Source: an uncultured Bacilli bacterium (GTDB lineage: Bacteria; Bacillota_I; Bacilli_A; RF39; UBA660). Taken from it: DNA of 64,000 nucleotides. Shown piece after piece: positions 16,823 to 24,896 of this stretch; position 1 is the first letter of the stretch; each line of letters begins with the position of its first letter. The notes below the pieces were generated by a model that saw only the letters and a list, made by a program, of their open reading frames with translations, made no database searches and was not told the origin of the DNA. The position numbers and the translations under genes were made by a program. The DNA lies in assembly GCA_910589375.1 (NCBI GenBank), contig CAJUTK010000001.1, forward strand, positions 186,001 through 250,000. The letters run 5' to 3'.

Positions 16823-17656
16823 TTATTCTCCTATCTCATTTGCCATCTCTATAAATATATCAAGAGGCAGAACCTCTGCCCTAACATTTAAATCCATATT
16901 GTGTCTTGCCAGCACTTTTTCAATTTTATCTAATGGATAATTTTTTAGATTATTACGTATATTTTTTCTTTTCTGAACAAAACTATCTTTTACTAATTTA
17001 AAGAACACTTCCTTATTTTTTACAGCGATTTCTTGTTCTTTTTTTCTAAATTCTACAATAATACTATCAACATTTGGTTTTGGTAAAAATACATTTCTAC
17101 TAACATCCATTAATTTTGATACTTCAAAATAACAATTTAAAAATACTGTTAAAGAATTATAATCTTTAGAACCAGGTTTTGCTTTAAAGCGGTCCCCTAC
17201 TTCTTTTTGGACCATAACAACAATTTTATCCACAGGAATTTTATCATTTATCAATTTCATAATAATTGGAGTTGTAATATAGTATGGTAAATTTGCTACT
17301 ACATACACTTTTTTATAGATATACTTTTTCAAATCACTTAATACATCAGCCTCTAAAAAATCTTGGTAAATAATATCGATATTATTTAAACCAGAAAGAT
17401 TTTCCTCTAGGACACTTTTTAATGTAGTATCTATTTCATAACATAATACTTGTTTTGCAATTAACGCTAATTTATAAGTTAAAGAACCTGCTCCTGGACC
17501 TATTTCAATTACTAATGTATCTGAGTCTACTTTTGATTTTTCAATAATATTATTAATAATGTTTTCATCAATAATAAAATTTTGACCAAACTTCTTTTTT
17601 AATTGGAAGTCATTTTCATTCAAAGTATTTTGCATTCTTTTAGGAGAATATTCCAT
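16823..17656 (-). CDS. rsmA: 16S rRNA dimethyladenosine transferase KsgA
   Basis: A 277-residue SAM-dependent methyltransferase that dimethylates two adjacent adenosines near the 3' end of 16S rRNA. SAM motif I IGPGAGSLT lies near residue 50, catalytic motif IV NLPYYI near 122, and the N-terminal KKFGQNFI signature near 20-28. A C-terminal helical domain follows. The ATG at 17656 has GGTGA upstream. In Bacillus the order is tatD-yabE-rnmV-ksgA; here rnmV is missing from its usual place. Confidence 0.97.
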   Translation of the reverse strand: MEYSPKRMQNTLNENDFQLKKKFGQNFIIDENIINNIIEKSKVDSDTLVIEIGPGAGSLTYKLALIAKQVLCYEIDTTLKSVLEENLSGLNNIDIIYQDFLEADVLSDLKKYIYKKVYVVANLPYYITTPIIMKLINDKIPVDKIVVMVQKEVGDRFKAKPGSKDYNSLTVFLNCYFEVSKLMDVSRNVFLPKPNVDSIIVEFRKKEQEIAVKNKEVFFKLVKDSFVQKRKNIRNNLKNYPLDKIEKVLARHNMDLNVRAEVLPLDIFIEMANEIGE

Positions 17657-17671
17657 AAAATCACCATTATT

Positions 17672-17700
17672 ATTGTAATATAAATCAAATATTTATACAA
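17672..17700 (-). promoter_or_regulatory. Promoter of rsmA operon
   Basis: TTGTAT (17700-17695), a 17-base spacer and TACAAT (17677-17672), 16 bases before the ATG. Box sequences and surrounding bases are nearly the same as at tilS. Confidence 0.7.
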
Positions 17701-17701
17701 G

Positions 17702-17731
17702 AAAAAAGATGGAATTACCAACCCCATCTTT
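17702..17731 (-). terminator. Terminator overlapping the 3D-protein stop
   Basis: Stem AAAGATGG/CCATCTTT with an 11-base loop and a T-rich tail on the minus strand. It begins inside the last codons of the 3D-domain gene. Confidence 0.7.
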
Positions 17732-18419
17732 GTACACTAAATTTAACATTTTTTCCGCCTGTATTTGTTCCTTTAGAATCTCCTTGATATACGAATGCTA
17801 AATCCATCCAAATAACACCTTGCTTATAAGCCTGTCTCATGGTACCACCAGTGTCTAATACAACTGCATAGAAAGGGTCAATCTTACCATTATCGATAAG
17901 AACCATAGTACCACAAGGAAAACCACCCAAATCAGCTGCTATAATGCGAACTTTTCCATAAGAAGAATCTGTATAATACATTCCATCTCTTGTTAAACTA
18001 AAATTTTTCCCAGATTCTGTACGACAAGCAACAGTTCCTGTTTTACTACATCCTGCACAGTCAGATCCATAAGTAGTTAACCTACCAGTGTATTCCCCTA
18101 CTCTTGCTGTTCCTACTTCTACTAATTGCTTAATAGGATTTCTAAGAATTTTTTTAGTACCATTATCATAGGTGTAACTTAATCCATCTGTTCCCTCTCT
18201 TAAAACTACTTTTTCAGAATTCTTAGACTTAGAGGAATTATACACATATTCTGTATCATAAGGAATTACTTCATTTACAACAGAAACAGTCTTTGTATAA
18301 CTAGTATTTTCTACATCTACCATTTTTTCTTGATAATCTCCTAGTCCTAAAAAAGAAACTAAGGAAACCGCCAAAACAGACAGCCAATTACCAATTAACT
18401 TTAGTAAATAGATTTCCAT
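17715..18419 (-). CDS. 3D-domain cell-wall protein, YabE-like
   Basis: A 234-residue protein with an N-terminal hydrophobic segment (about residues 5-25) and a C-terminal 3D domain (about 130-230) with its three Asp-containing motifs: YGSDCAGC, IIAADLGGFPCGT and AVVLDTGG. The fold is a double-psi barrel like lytic transglycosylase MltA and appears in YabE/Rpf-like wall enzymes. The middle (about 90-110) resembles the G5-type stretch of YabE but is short, so this is a reduced version of YabE. Position between tatD and rsmA matches Bacillus yabE. Ribosome site GAGGTGAC. Confidence 0.85.
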   Translation of the reverse strand: MEIYLLKLIGNWLSVLAVSLVSFLGLGDYQEKMVDVENTSYTKTVSVVNEVIPYDTEYVYNSSKSKNSEKVVLREGTDGLSYTYDNGTKKILRNPIKQLVEVGTARVGEYTGRLTTYGSDCAGCSKTGTVACRTESGKNFSLTRDGMYYTDSSYGKVRIIAADLGGFPCGTMVLIDNGKIDPFYAVVLDTGGTMRQAYKQGVIWMDLAFVYQGDSKGTNTGGKNVKFSVQRWGW

Positions 18420-18459
18420 AAGGTCACCTCATAAAAGCTCTAAAGCTAACGAAATTGTA

Positions 18460-19212
18460 TCATAAAGAAATAGGCAAGTCAAATTGATCGATAGCATTTA
18501 AAGCAGTGGTATGAATTACTTCTTCTTTACTTAACCCTTTTATTTCTGCTATTTTTAAAGCCACAATATCCGTATTAGAAGGCTCATTTTTCATGCCTCT
18601 AAATGGCTCTGGAGAAAGATAGGGACTATCTGTCTCTAGTAATAAATATGCAAGTGGTAACTTTTTGACTACTTCTTTTAACCTAGTTCCATTTTTAAAA
18701 GTTACTACTCCTCCTATCCCAAAACGAATGTGCAAAGATAAAAATCTTTCTGCCATTTCTATACTTGAGCCATAACAATGTAGAACATATTTTACATCTG
18801 GATATTTCATCATAATATCATAGGTATCCATAATAGCATCTCTACTATGAACCACAACTGTTTTATTGTATTTTTGAGCAAGAATAATTTGTTTTTCAAA
18901 TAATTCTTTTTGCTTCTCTTTTGTCGTTTCATCATAGTGATAATCAAGACCTACTTCTCCTATGCCAACTATTTTAGAATCATTAATGTGATCTTCTATC
19001 CATTTTAAATCTGACTCTTGATAACTTTCTACAAATTCTGGATGAATGCCGATAACACCATAAATAGAGTCTTTTTTAATACGCTCTAGCACTTCCTTAT
19101 TGGTCCTACTATCGCACCCTGCTGTAATCATAATGCCAGGCATTCTTTCTATAACTTCCTCTAAGTTATCATAATATTCTTCTTCTAAATGACAGTGAGT
19201 ATCTATCAACAT
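18460..19212 (-). CDS. tatD: TatD-family metal-dependent DNase
   Basis: A 250-residue TIM-barrel hydrolase. Metal ligands are visible: DTHCHLEE at residues 4-11 (HxH), GEVGLDYH near 86, VVHSRDA near 119, LHCYGS near 145 and ETDSPYLSP near 198. Family members act as 3'-5' exonucleases or in D-aminoacyl/DNA quality control. As in Bacillus, where yabD follows metS, it is downstream of metG, here with two extra small genes inserted. Confidence 0.94.
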   Translation of the reverse strand: MLIDTHCHLEEEYYDNLEEVIERMPGIMITAGCDSRTNKEVLERIKKDSIYGVIGIHPEFVESYQESDLKWIEDHINDSKIVGIGEVGLDYHYDETTKEKQKELFEKQIILAQKYNKTVVVHSRDAIMDTYDIMMKYPDVKYVLHCYGSSIEMAERFLSLHIRFGIGGVVTFKNGTRLKEVVKKLPLAYLLLETDSPYLSPEPFRGMKNEPSNTDIVALKIAEIKGLSKEEVIHTTALNAIDQFDLPISL

Positions 19213-19250
19213 AAAATCACCAAAGCTATTATATCACAAATAAAAGGAAT

Positions 19251-19448
19251 CTACCTATTCTCTATAGACTCCTTATCTTCTATTTCTTTTTCTATCTTTA
19301 TCTTATATGCCATATAAGAAATTAATACTAACAAATACAAAATGTCTGTAATTTGATTACTAACTACAAAACTACAAAATACTAAAATCGATACAAAGGA
19401 AAGTAATAATACAAAATCCTTAGACATCCTCTTTTCTTTTGTTTTCAT
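19251..19448 (-). CDS. Small two-helix membrane protein
   Basis: Start chosen at ATG 19448, which has GAGGAG seven bases upstream; an upstream in-frame start at 19526 would lack a ribosome site. The 65 residues comprise a basic N-terminus, two hydrophobic helices (about 10-28 and 32-50) and an acidic tail with EKEIEDKES. No family recognised. It lies between the zinc-ribbon gene and tatD on the same strand. Confidence 0.55.
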   Translation of the reverse strand: MKTKEKRMSKDFVLLLSFVSILVFCSFVVSNQITDILYLLVLISYMAYKIKIEKEIEDKESIENR

Positions 19449-19554
19449 ATTTTTTCTCCTCACAAAATAGAGTATAACATAAACTCTTTTATTTAGAGAT
19501 AAAAACTTATCGACAAAGTTAGTCATTTTACGGTAGTTTACAATAATATTAGAT

Positions 19555-20364
19555 TTATCTAAAAAGACCAGTCGTTGCTTTTACTTCATATTTATTTATT
19601 TTAGGTTTAATTTCTTCATTGAAAAGAATTTCATTACTCTTATATCCAAAATAAATTGTTTTTAAATCATCGCTTGTTTTCATAGGCGCTAGAGGAAATC
19701 CACTTAAAGACTCAGAAATTGTTTCCCCATTTAATTTTAAATTCGTATAAGAGACAGCTCCATAAGTCTCTACTTTTTTATTATTAACCGTATATTTTCT
19801 TCTATAAACCATATATAATTCATTATAATCTGTTTTGGAAACCAATAAATACATTCCAACATATTCCCACTTACTAGAATCAGGATTTTGCAGAGTAGTT
19901 GTCCAATGATTTAGAACATTCAAACTATCTATCTTTAACTTTGATAATGAACTTTCATTAATTTGAGAAATTTCTGTTATATAATCCTTTTTTAAAGGTG
20001 TATTTTCTGTTGATGTATTAGTGTTACCAACTGAGCTTTCTGCCATTGGAAAATCTTTTGCTTGACCATTAAAAAGACTATTAAAATCTTTAAAAAAGAA
20101 GACAAAAGAGAATATTGCCATGATAAAAATAGCAGCAATAAAAATCATTACGCCATAAAATGAAATCTTATGAATTTTACTAGCTTGCCTAAATTCCTCT
20201 AAACTTAATTGATACACATCCTCTGCAAACCCATTCAAATGATCTTTTGTTTCTTTTTCTATAAATATTTCCTGTTTACAATATTCGCATTTTGTCTTAG
20301 TAGCATTTTCATTAAAAGATAAACTTGCCCCACAACCTGGGCACTTTTTTTGTACTAACTTCAT
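19555..20364 (-). CDS. Zinc-ribbon membrane protein, unknown function
   Basis: A 269-residue protein. The N-terminal zinc ribbon has two CxxC knuckles (CPGC at about 8-11, CEYC at about 28-31). A cytoplasmic linker follows, then one membrane helix (about 73-95, FYGVMIFIAAIFIMAIFSFV). The extracytoplasmic C-terminal domain of about 150 residues contains a Trp/Tyr-rich core (WEYVGMYLLVSKTDYNELY). This resembles zinc-ribbon plus Tim44/TPM-like transporter-associated proteins, but I cannot name the domain. It starts after AGGAGGC and lies downstream of metG. Confidence 0.7.
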   Translation of the reverse strand: MKLVQKKCPGCGASLSFNENATKTKCEYCKQEIFIEKETKDHLNGFAEDVYQLSLEEFRQASKIHKISFYGVMIFIAAIFIMAIFSFVFFFKDFNSLFNGQAKDFPMAESSVGNTNTSTENTPLKKDYITEISQINESSLSKLKIDSLNVLNHWTTTLQNPDSSKWEYVGMYLLVSKTDYNELYMVYRRKYTVNNKKVETYGAVSYTNLKLNGETISESLSGFPLAPMKTSDDLKTIYFGYKSNEILFNEEIKPKINKYEVKATTGLFR

Positions 20365-20402
20365 ATACGCCTCCTATTAAACTTATTATAACATATCATA
20401 TA

Positions 20403-20432
20403 AAAAAGAAGAGCTACTTCTGTAGTTCCTCT
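20403..20432 (-). terminator. Terminator at end of metG
   Basis: An imperfect stem (GAGGAACTAC/GTAGCTCTTC, loop AGAA) followed by six T on the minus strand. It overlaps the metG stop region. Confidence 0.55.
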
Positions 20433-21967
20433 AAAAATTTATCTTTATCAATACGCGCAAATAAAGGTTCTGGATTATTTAATTCTTTTCCACTTTCTAA
20501 TCCACCAAATTCTTTTATACTATCAAAATCTATTTTATCCGTATTTAATTGACTATAAATTTTTTCTGATGTTTCTGGTAAGAAGGAATGAAGTAATACC
20601 GCACCAATTCTAATAGATTCTAATAAATTATAAATAACAGTCTTTAATCTTTCTGTATTTCCTTCTTTAGCAAGTGTCCAAGGGCAAGTCTCATCAATAT
20701 ATTTATTGCTTCTTCTAAAAATCTCAAATACGTGGTCAATTGCTTCTGCTACTTTTAAAGATTCCATAGCATTACTAGTAGCATAAATAGATTCTTTCAC
20801 AACATTTTTTAAATCTACATCTAATTCTTCTTCAGTACCGATAGATGGAACAATACCATCAAAATATTTTTTAGCCATTGAAATTGTTCTATTAACTAAA
20901 TTTCCTAAGATGTTTGCTAAATCAGAATTATATCTTTCAATCATTAATTCATAGGTTAAATTTCCATCGTTTGCAAAAGGAATTTCATGAAGTACATAGA
21001 AACGTACTGCATCTACACCAAAAAGATCTGCTAAATCATCTGCATATACTGCATTCCCCCTACTTTTTCCTATCTTATCATTATTGGTAAGTAACCAAGG
21101 ATGACCAAATACTTGCTTTGGTAATTCTAAGTCTAATGACCATAAGAAACATGGCCAATAAATCGTATGGAAACGAATAATATCTTTACCAATCAAATGT
21201 AAGTCTGCTGGCCAATACTTTTTAAAATTATCAGTTGGATTTTCTGTATCGTAACCTATCTCTGTAATATAGTTTGTTAAGGCATCTAACCATACATAAA
21301 CAACATGTTTAGGATCAAAATCTACTGGAATTCCCCAACTAAATGATGTCCTAGATACACATAAATCTTGTAATCCTGGTTTGATAAAATTATTAAGCAT
21401 TTCGTTCTTACGAGATTCTGGTTGAATAAATTCTGGATGTGTTTCAATATATTCTACTAATCTATTTTGATATTTTGATAATTTAAAGAAGTAAGCTTCC
21501 TCACTCTTTTCTTCTACCTCTCTACCACAGTCTGGACATTTTCCATCCACTAATTGAGATTCTGTCCAGAAAGATTCACAAGGAGTACAATATAATCCTT
21601 TATATTCTCCCTTATAGATATCTCCTTTATCATACATTTTCTTAAATATTTTTTGAACCTTGGCTTCATGTTCTTCGTTAGTTGTTCTAATAAAATAGTC
21701 ATAGCTAGTATTCATTTTATCCCATATCTCTTTGATTTGGGCTGCTACTTTATCAACATATTCTTTTGGACTTACCCCTGCATCTTTAGCTTTTAATTCA
21801 ATCTTTTCTCCATGTTCATCTGTTCCTGTTTGGAAATAAACATCGTATCCTTGTGCTCTTTTAAAACGTGCAATTGCGTCTGCTAAAATAATTTCATACG
21901 TATTTCCAATATGTGGTTTACCTGATGTATAAGCAATTGCTGTTGATATATAATATTTTTCTTTCAT
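20414..21967 (-). CDS. metG: Methionyl-tRNA synthetase
   Basis: A 517-residue class I synthetase charging tRNA-Met. The HIGH motif appears as HIGN (residues 19-22, after SGKP). A zinc knuckle CTPCESF...CPDCGREV lies near 127-147, and the signature KMSKS is present as KIGKSRGN near 300. A helical anticodon-binding domain fills the rest. It lacks the C-terminal tRNA-binding extension of longer forms. It sits 11 bases downstream of dut behind a T-box leader, so expression should respond to uncharged tRNA-Met. Confidence 0.97.
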   Translation of the reverse strand: MKEKYYISTAIAYTSGKPHIGNTYEIILADAIARFKRAQGYDVYFQTGTDEHGEKIELKAKDAGVSPKEYVDKVAAQIKEIWDKMNTSYDYFIRTTNEEHEAKVQKIFKKMYDKGDIYKGEYKGLYCTPCESFWTESQLVDGKCPDCGREVEEKSEEAYFFKLSKYQNRLVEYIETHPEFIQPESRKNEMLNNFIKPGLQDLCVSRTSFSWGIPVDFDPKHVVYVWLDALTNYITEIGYDTENPTDNFKKYWPADLHLIGKDIIRFHTIYWPCFLWSLDLELPKQVFGHPWLLTNNDKIGKSRGNAVYADDLADLFGVDAVRFYVLHEIPFANDGNLTYELMIERYNSDLANILGNLVNRTISMAKKYFDGIVPSIGTEEELDVDLKNVVKESIYATSNAMESLKVAEAIDHVFEIFRRSNKYIDETCPWTLAKEGNTERLKTVIYNLLESIRIGAVLLHSFLPETSEKIYSQLNTDKIDFDSIKEFGGLESGKELNNPEPLFARIDKDKFLEELQK

Positions 21968-21978
21968 AATATCTCCTC

Positions 21979-22440
21979 CTAATAATCTGATTCTCTATCT
22001 ATAAAATCAGTTTCTTCATTATCTACTACTAAATATTTTATGAACATTCCCTGACACATGCCATCTCCTTTTTTAACGACATAATCTTCTGTTCCCTCGT
22101 TTTGAATACGTATCCACATGTGCCCATTATTATTCTTATTATTATAGTAATCGGCATCAATTACCCCTACTTGGTTGCACATTCGCACATTATACTTAAA
22201 TCCCATACTACTTCTATCTACCAGTAATAAAGCATCATCTGATTCCATTGATACTTTAATACCAGTTGGAATTTTTTTAATTTCACCTGGTTTTAACGTG
22301 TAGTCAAACAATGCATAAAAATCATACGCTGCTGCATATTTTGTTTCTCTTTTTGGCAAAGAATACTCTTCATATAGTTCTTTATCATCAGCTATATCTT
22401 TCTTGAATTGCTCAAAAGTAATTTTTTCAAACTTTCTCAT
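21979..22440 (-). CDS. dut: dUTPase-family nucleotidohydrolase
   Basis: A 153-residue trimeric-type dUTPase that removes dUTP and supplies dUMP for thymidylate synthesis. Family blocks are AAYDFYA (motif I), PTGIKV, DRSSMGFK (motif II), NQVGVIDADY (motif III) and KGDGMCQGMFI (motif IV). The P-loop-like C-terminal motif V is not obvious. Start ATG 22440 follows AAAGGAGTGATAGT; an upstream in-frame GTG would lie inside the T-box terminator. It is the first gene of the dut-metG operon. Confidence 0.9.
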   Translation of the reverse strand: MRKFEKITFEQFKKDIADDKELYEEYSLPKRETKYAAAYDFYALFDYTLKPGEIKKIPTGIKVSMESDDALLLVDRSSMGFKYNVRMCNQVGVIDADYYNNKNNNGHMWIRIQNEGTEDYVVKKGDGMCQGMFIKYLVVDNEETDFIDRESDY

Positions 22441-22461
22441 ACTATCACTCCTTTCGGTAAT

Positions 22462-22493
22462 AAAAAAATCACATCCTACATAAGGACGTGATT
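22462..22493 (-). terminator. Regulated terminator of the T-box
   Basis: Stem AATCACGTCC/GGATGTGATT with loop TTATGTA, then a T run. The competing antiterminator pairs with the T-box core just upstream. Confidence 0.85.
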
Positions 22494-22678
22494 CACGCGG
22501 TACCACCTTAATTTATAAATTAATATTTATACACTCAAAGCCTTAACGCGGCACACGTTTTATACTTTCCTATAAAAAGCTCCAGACCCATTCGAAATAA
22601 TTTCCATTTACTTGCTTTCACCTAACCAAGCTCTCTTTAAAATATCCATTATTTTTCTTTCCTTCTTCGCCTTTGAAT
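22462..22678 (-). promoter_or_regulatory. T-box leader (tRNA-Met) of dut-metG
   Basis: Minus-strand leader with the T-box core AAGGTGGTACCGCG (22509-22496), the stem I elements AGAGAGC and GGTGAAAGC, and a specifier region GAATGGGTCTGGAGC. The ATG specifier is at 22591-22589, matching the Met enzyme downstream. An AATCACGTCC hairpin with seven T (22493-22462) is the regulated terminator. Binding of uncharged tRNA-Met should favour read-through. Confidence 0.92.
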
Positions 22679-22684
22679 GGCTAC

Positions 22685-22713
22685 ATTATAGCACATTCTC
22701 TAACATTCTTCAA
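22685..22713 (-). promoter_or_regulatory. Promoter of the T-box/dut-metG transcript
   Basis: TTGAAG (22713-22708), a 17-base spacer and perfect TATAAT (22690-22685). It partly overlaps the last codons of spoVT. Confidence 0.8.
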
Positions 22714-23140
22714 GATATTTTTTTAAAAACAAAGTGGCAAAAGAAAGAAGATCTCGTGATTGCTCTTCCTTCGAAAAGAAAACTAATCTCCCTGCTTCTT
22801 TTTCATCTAACACGATAGGTATGGATATACATTCTTCATCTTTTAACTTTTTTTCTAGCTTTTTTTTAGACAGAGTAGTTGGATATTGTATGATTTCATA
22901 ATCTTCTAATAATAATCCTTCAATATGATAATGTTCATAAATAGAATTAAGTAAAATTTCAGCTAAAAAAACAATTTCTCTAATACTAGAATACTTCTTA
23001 ATTGATAAAGATTCTTGAGTACAAGATAATTCTAATAAATCACCATTATGAATATCCATTTGCTTTCTAATATCCTTTGGTAAAACAAGACGCCCTAATT
23101 CATCTATTTTTCGTATAATTGTAGTTTTTCCTCTTTGCAT
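22700..23140 (-). CDS. spoVT: SpoVT-like AbrB-family regulator
   Basis: A 146-residue protein with an N-terminal AbrB swapped-hairpin domain (residues 5-50: IIRKIDELGRLVLPKDIRKQ) and a C-terminal region compatible with a shortened GAF domain. B. subtilis SpoVT is about 178 residues and tunes sigma-G-dependent forespore genes. Gene order pth-mfd-spoVT matches Bacillus apart from ppaC inserted in opposite orientation. AAGGGAG serves as ribosome site. Confidence 0.82.
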   Translation of the reverse strand: MQRGKTTIIRKIDELGRLVLPKDIRKQMDIHNGDLLELSCTQESLSIKKYSSIREIVFLAEILLNSIYEHYHIEGLLLEDYEIIQYPTTLSKKKLEKKLKDEECISIPIVLDEKEAGRLVFFSKEEQSRDLLSFATLFLKKYLEEC

Positions 23141-23189
23141 AAAAACTCCCTTCTAATACTATTCTGTTTTTTTTAAAACAATTTATACT

Positions 23190-23217
23190 TTGAAAATAAA
23201 AGAAATTGTGCTATAAT
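23190..23217 (+). promoter_or_regulatory. Promoter of ppaC
   Basis: TTGAAA (23190-23195), a 16-base spacer and TATAAT (23212-23217), 29 bases upstream of the ATG with its AAAGGAGGAG site. Confidence 0.75.
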
Positions 23218-23246
23218 CGTATAATGCACAAAAGGAGGAGTAAACG

Positions 23247-24869
23247 ATGAAAGAAACTGTTATTTTTGGCCATAAATTACCAGATACGGATAGTGTTTGT
23301 AGTGCTATTTCACTTGCTTACTTAAAAAATGCGTTAGGCGTAAAAGCATCTCCTAGAGTTCTTGGCGATATTAATGCTGAAACCAAATTTGTTTTAGATT
23401 ATTTTCATATAAAAGAACCAAGATATTTAAACGATGTAAAATTACAAATTGGTGACATTGACTATGAAAAAGATATCTACTGCGATAGACACGAATCACT
23501 TTATAATACTATTTCTTATATGAGAAAAAATCATTTAAGCTCTATTCCAATAGTAGATGAAAAGAAAAAATTTTTAGGTCTACTTTCTATGAAAGATATT
23601 ACAAATGAACTAATTAGTTGGGATTATGATGTTATCAATACTTCTTTTGATAACATTTTAAATACTCTTGAAGCTGAAGTAGTATTAAAATTTGATGAAG
23701 AAATTACGGGAAATGTAATGGTAGCATCTTTTAGAAGCACTTCTTTTATTAACAATATTGAACTTGATAATAATTCTATTTTAATTGTTGGAGATAGACA
23801 CAGTATTATTGAATATGCTGTTGAAGCGGGAGTTAAAATGCTAATTGTTACTGGCAGTAATGATATTAAGCCAGAACATGTAGAAATTGCTAGAAAAAAT
23901 CATGTTAACATTATAAAAACCTTTTTAAGAACTTTTAATGTTGTAAAAGTTGTGGGAATGTGTAACTATGCTGAAACATTAATGTGTGAAAATAACATTG
24001 TTTATGTTCAAGAAAAAGATTATATTCATGATTTCTCTGAAATGACAAATAAGCTACGTTATAAAGTATTCCCAGTTTTAGATCAAAATAAAACATGTCT
24101 TGGAGTCATTCAATTAGCAGATTTAGTAAACAAACACCGTAAAAAGGTAATCTTAGTTGATCATAACGAAAGAGAGCAAAGTGTAGATGGATTAGAAGAA
24201 GCAGAAATTATAGAAATAGTAGATCATCATAAAATTGGTACTATTGGTACTTCGCAACCTATCAATTTTAGAAATATGACAGTAGGTTGTACTTGCAGTA
24301 TTATTTATCTATTATTTAAAGAAAATAAAGTAGAAATACCAAAAGATATTGCTGGTCTAATGTTATCTGCTATCATATCTGATACCTTATTATTTAGATC
24401 TCCTACTGCTACTGAGTTAGATAAAGAAATTGCTTTTAACTTATCTCAAATAGCAGAAGTAGACATAGACAAATATGGATTAGAAATGCTAAAAGGCGGT
24501 TCCTCATTAAAAGGTAAGACAGTAGAAGACTTCCTATTTACGGATTTAAAAACCTATGCATTTGAACATACTAAATGTGGAGTTGCTCAAATCAATACCT
24601 TAAATATCGAAGAAATTGATGTTAAAAAAGAAAAATTATGTAAATTAATAGAAGATACTACTAAAAAAGAAAATTACCATACAATATTACTTCTAGCAAC
24701 AGATGTTATTGAAGGTGGTTCTTATATTTATTATAATAAGTCTAGTGAAGAATTAATTGCTAATGCTTTTAAATTAAAAGATATTCATCAGGGATATTTC
24801 TTACCAAAAGTAGTATCTCGTAAAAAACAAGTTATGCCAGCTATTTTAAATGTATTTGAAGACAAATAA
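23247..24869 (+). CDS. ppaC: Manganese-dependent inorganic pyrophosphatase with CBS/DRTGG insert
   Basis: A 540-residue family II (DHH) pyrophosphatase hydrolysing pyrophosphate. The N-terminal DHH part has GHKLPDTDS at residues 8-16. An insert of about 230 residues (about 65-300) has a pair of CBS domains split by a DRTGG-like region; in known CBS-pyrophosphatases this gives adenine-nucleotide control. Catalysis resumes with LVDHNERE and VDHHKIG (about 305-335), then the DHHA2 domain (GGSSLKGK near 418 and RKKQVMP at the end). It stands alone on the plus strand, opposed to its neighbours. Confidence 0.95.
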   Translation: MKETVIFGHKLPDTDSVCSAISLAYLKNALGVKASPRVLGDINAETKFVLDYFHIKEPRYLNDVKLQIGDIDYEKDIYCDRHESLYNTISYMRKNHLSSIPIVDEKKKFLGLLSMKDITNELISWDYDVINTSFDNILNTLEAEVVLKFDEEITGNVMVASFRSTSFINNIELDNNSILIVGDRHSIIEYAVEAGVKMLIVTGSNDIKPEHVEIARKNHVNIIKTFLRTFNVVKVVGMCNYAETLMCENNIVYVQEKDYIHDFSEMTNKLRYKVFPVLDQNKTCLGVIQLADLVNKHRKKVILVDHNEREQSVDGLEEAEIIEIVDHHKIGTIGTSQPINFRNMTVGCTCSIIYLLFKENKVEIPKDIAGLMLSAIISDTLLFRSPTATELDKEIAFNLSQIAEVDIDKYGLEMLKGGSSLKGKTVEDFLFTDLKTYAFEHTKCGVAQINTLNIEEIDVKKEKLCKLIEDTTKKENYHTILLLATDVIEGGSYIYYNKSSEELIANAFKLKDIHQGYFLPKVVSRKKQVMPAILNVFEDK

Positions 24870-24896
24870 AAACTTCCTTAATTGGAAGTTTTTTTA
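24868..24896. terminator. Bidirectional terminator between ppaC and mfd
   Basis: A 10-bp stem (AAAAACTTCC/GGAAGTTTTT) with loop TTAATT and T tails on both strands, between two converging genes. Confidence 0.85.
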
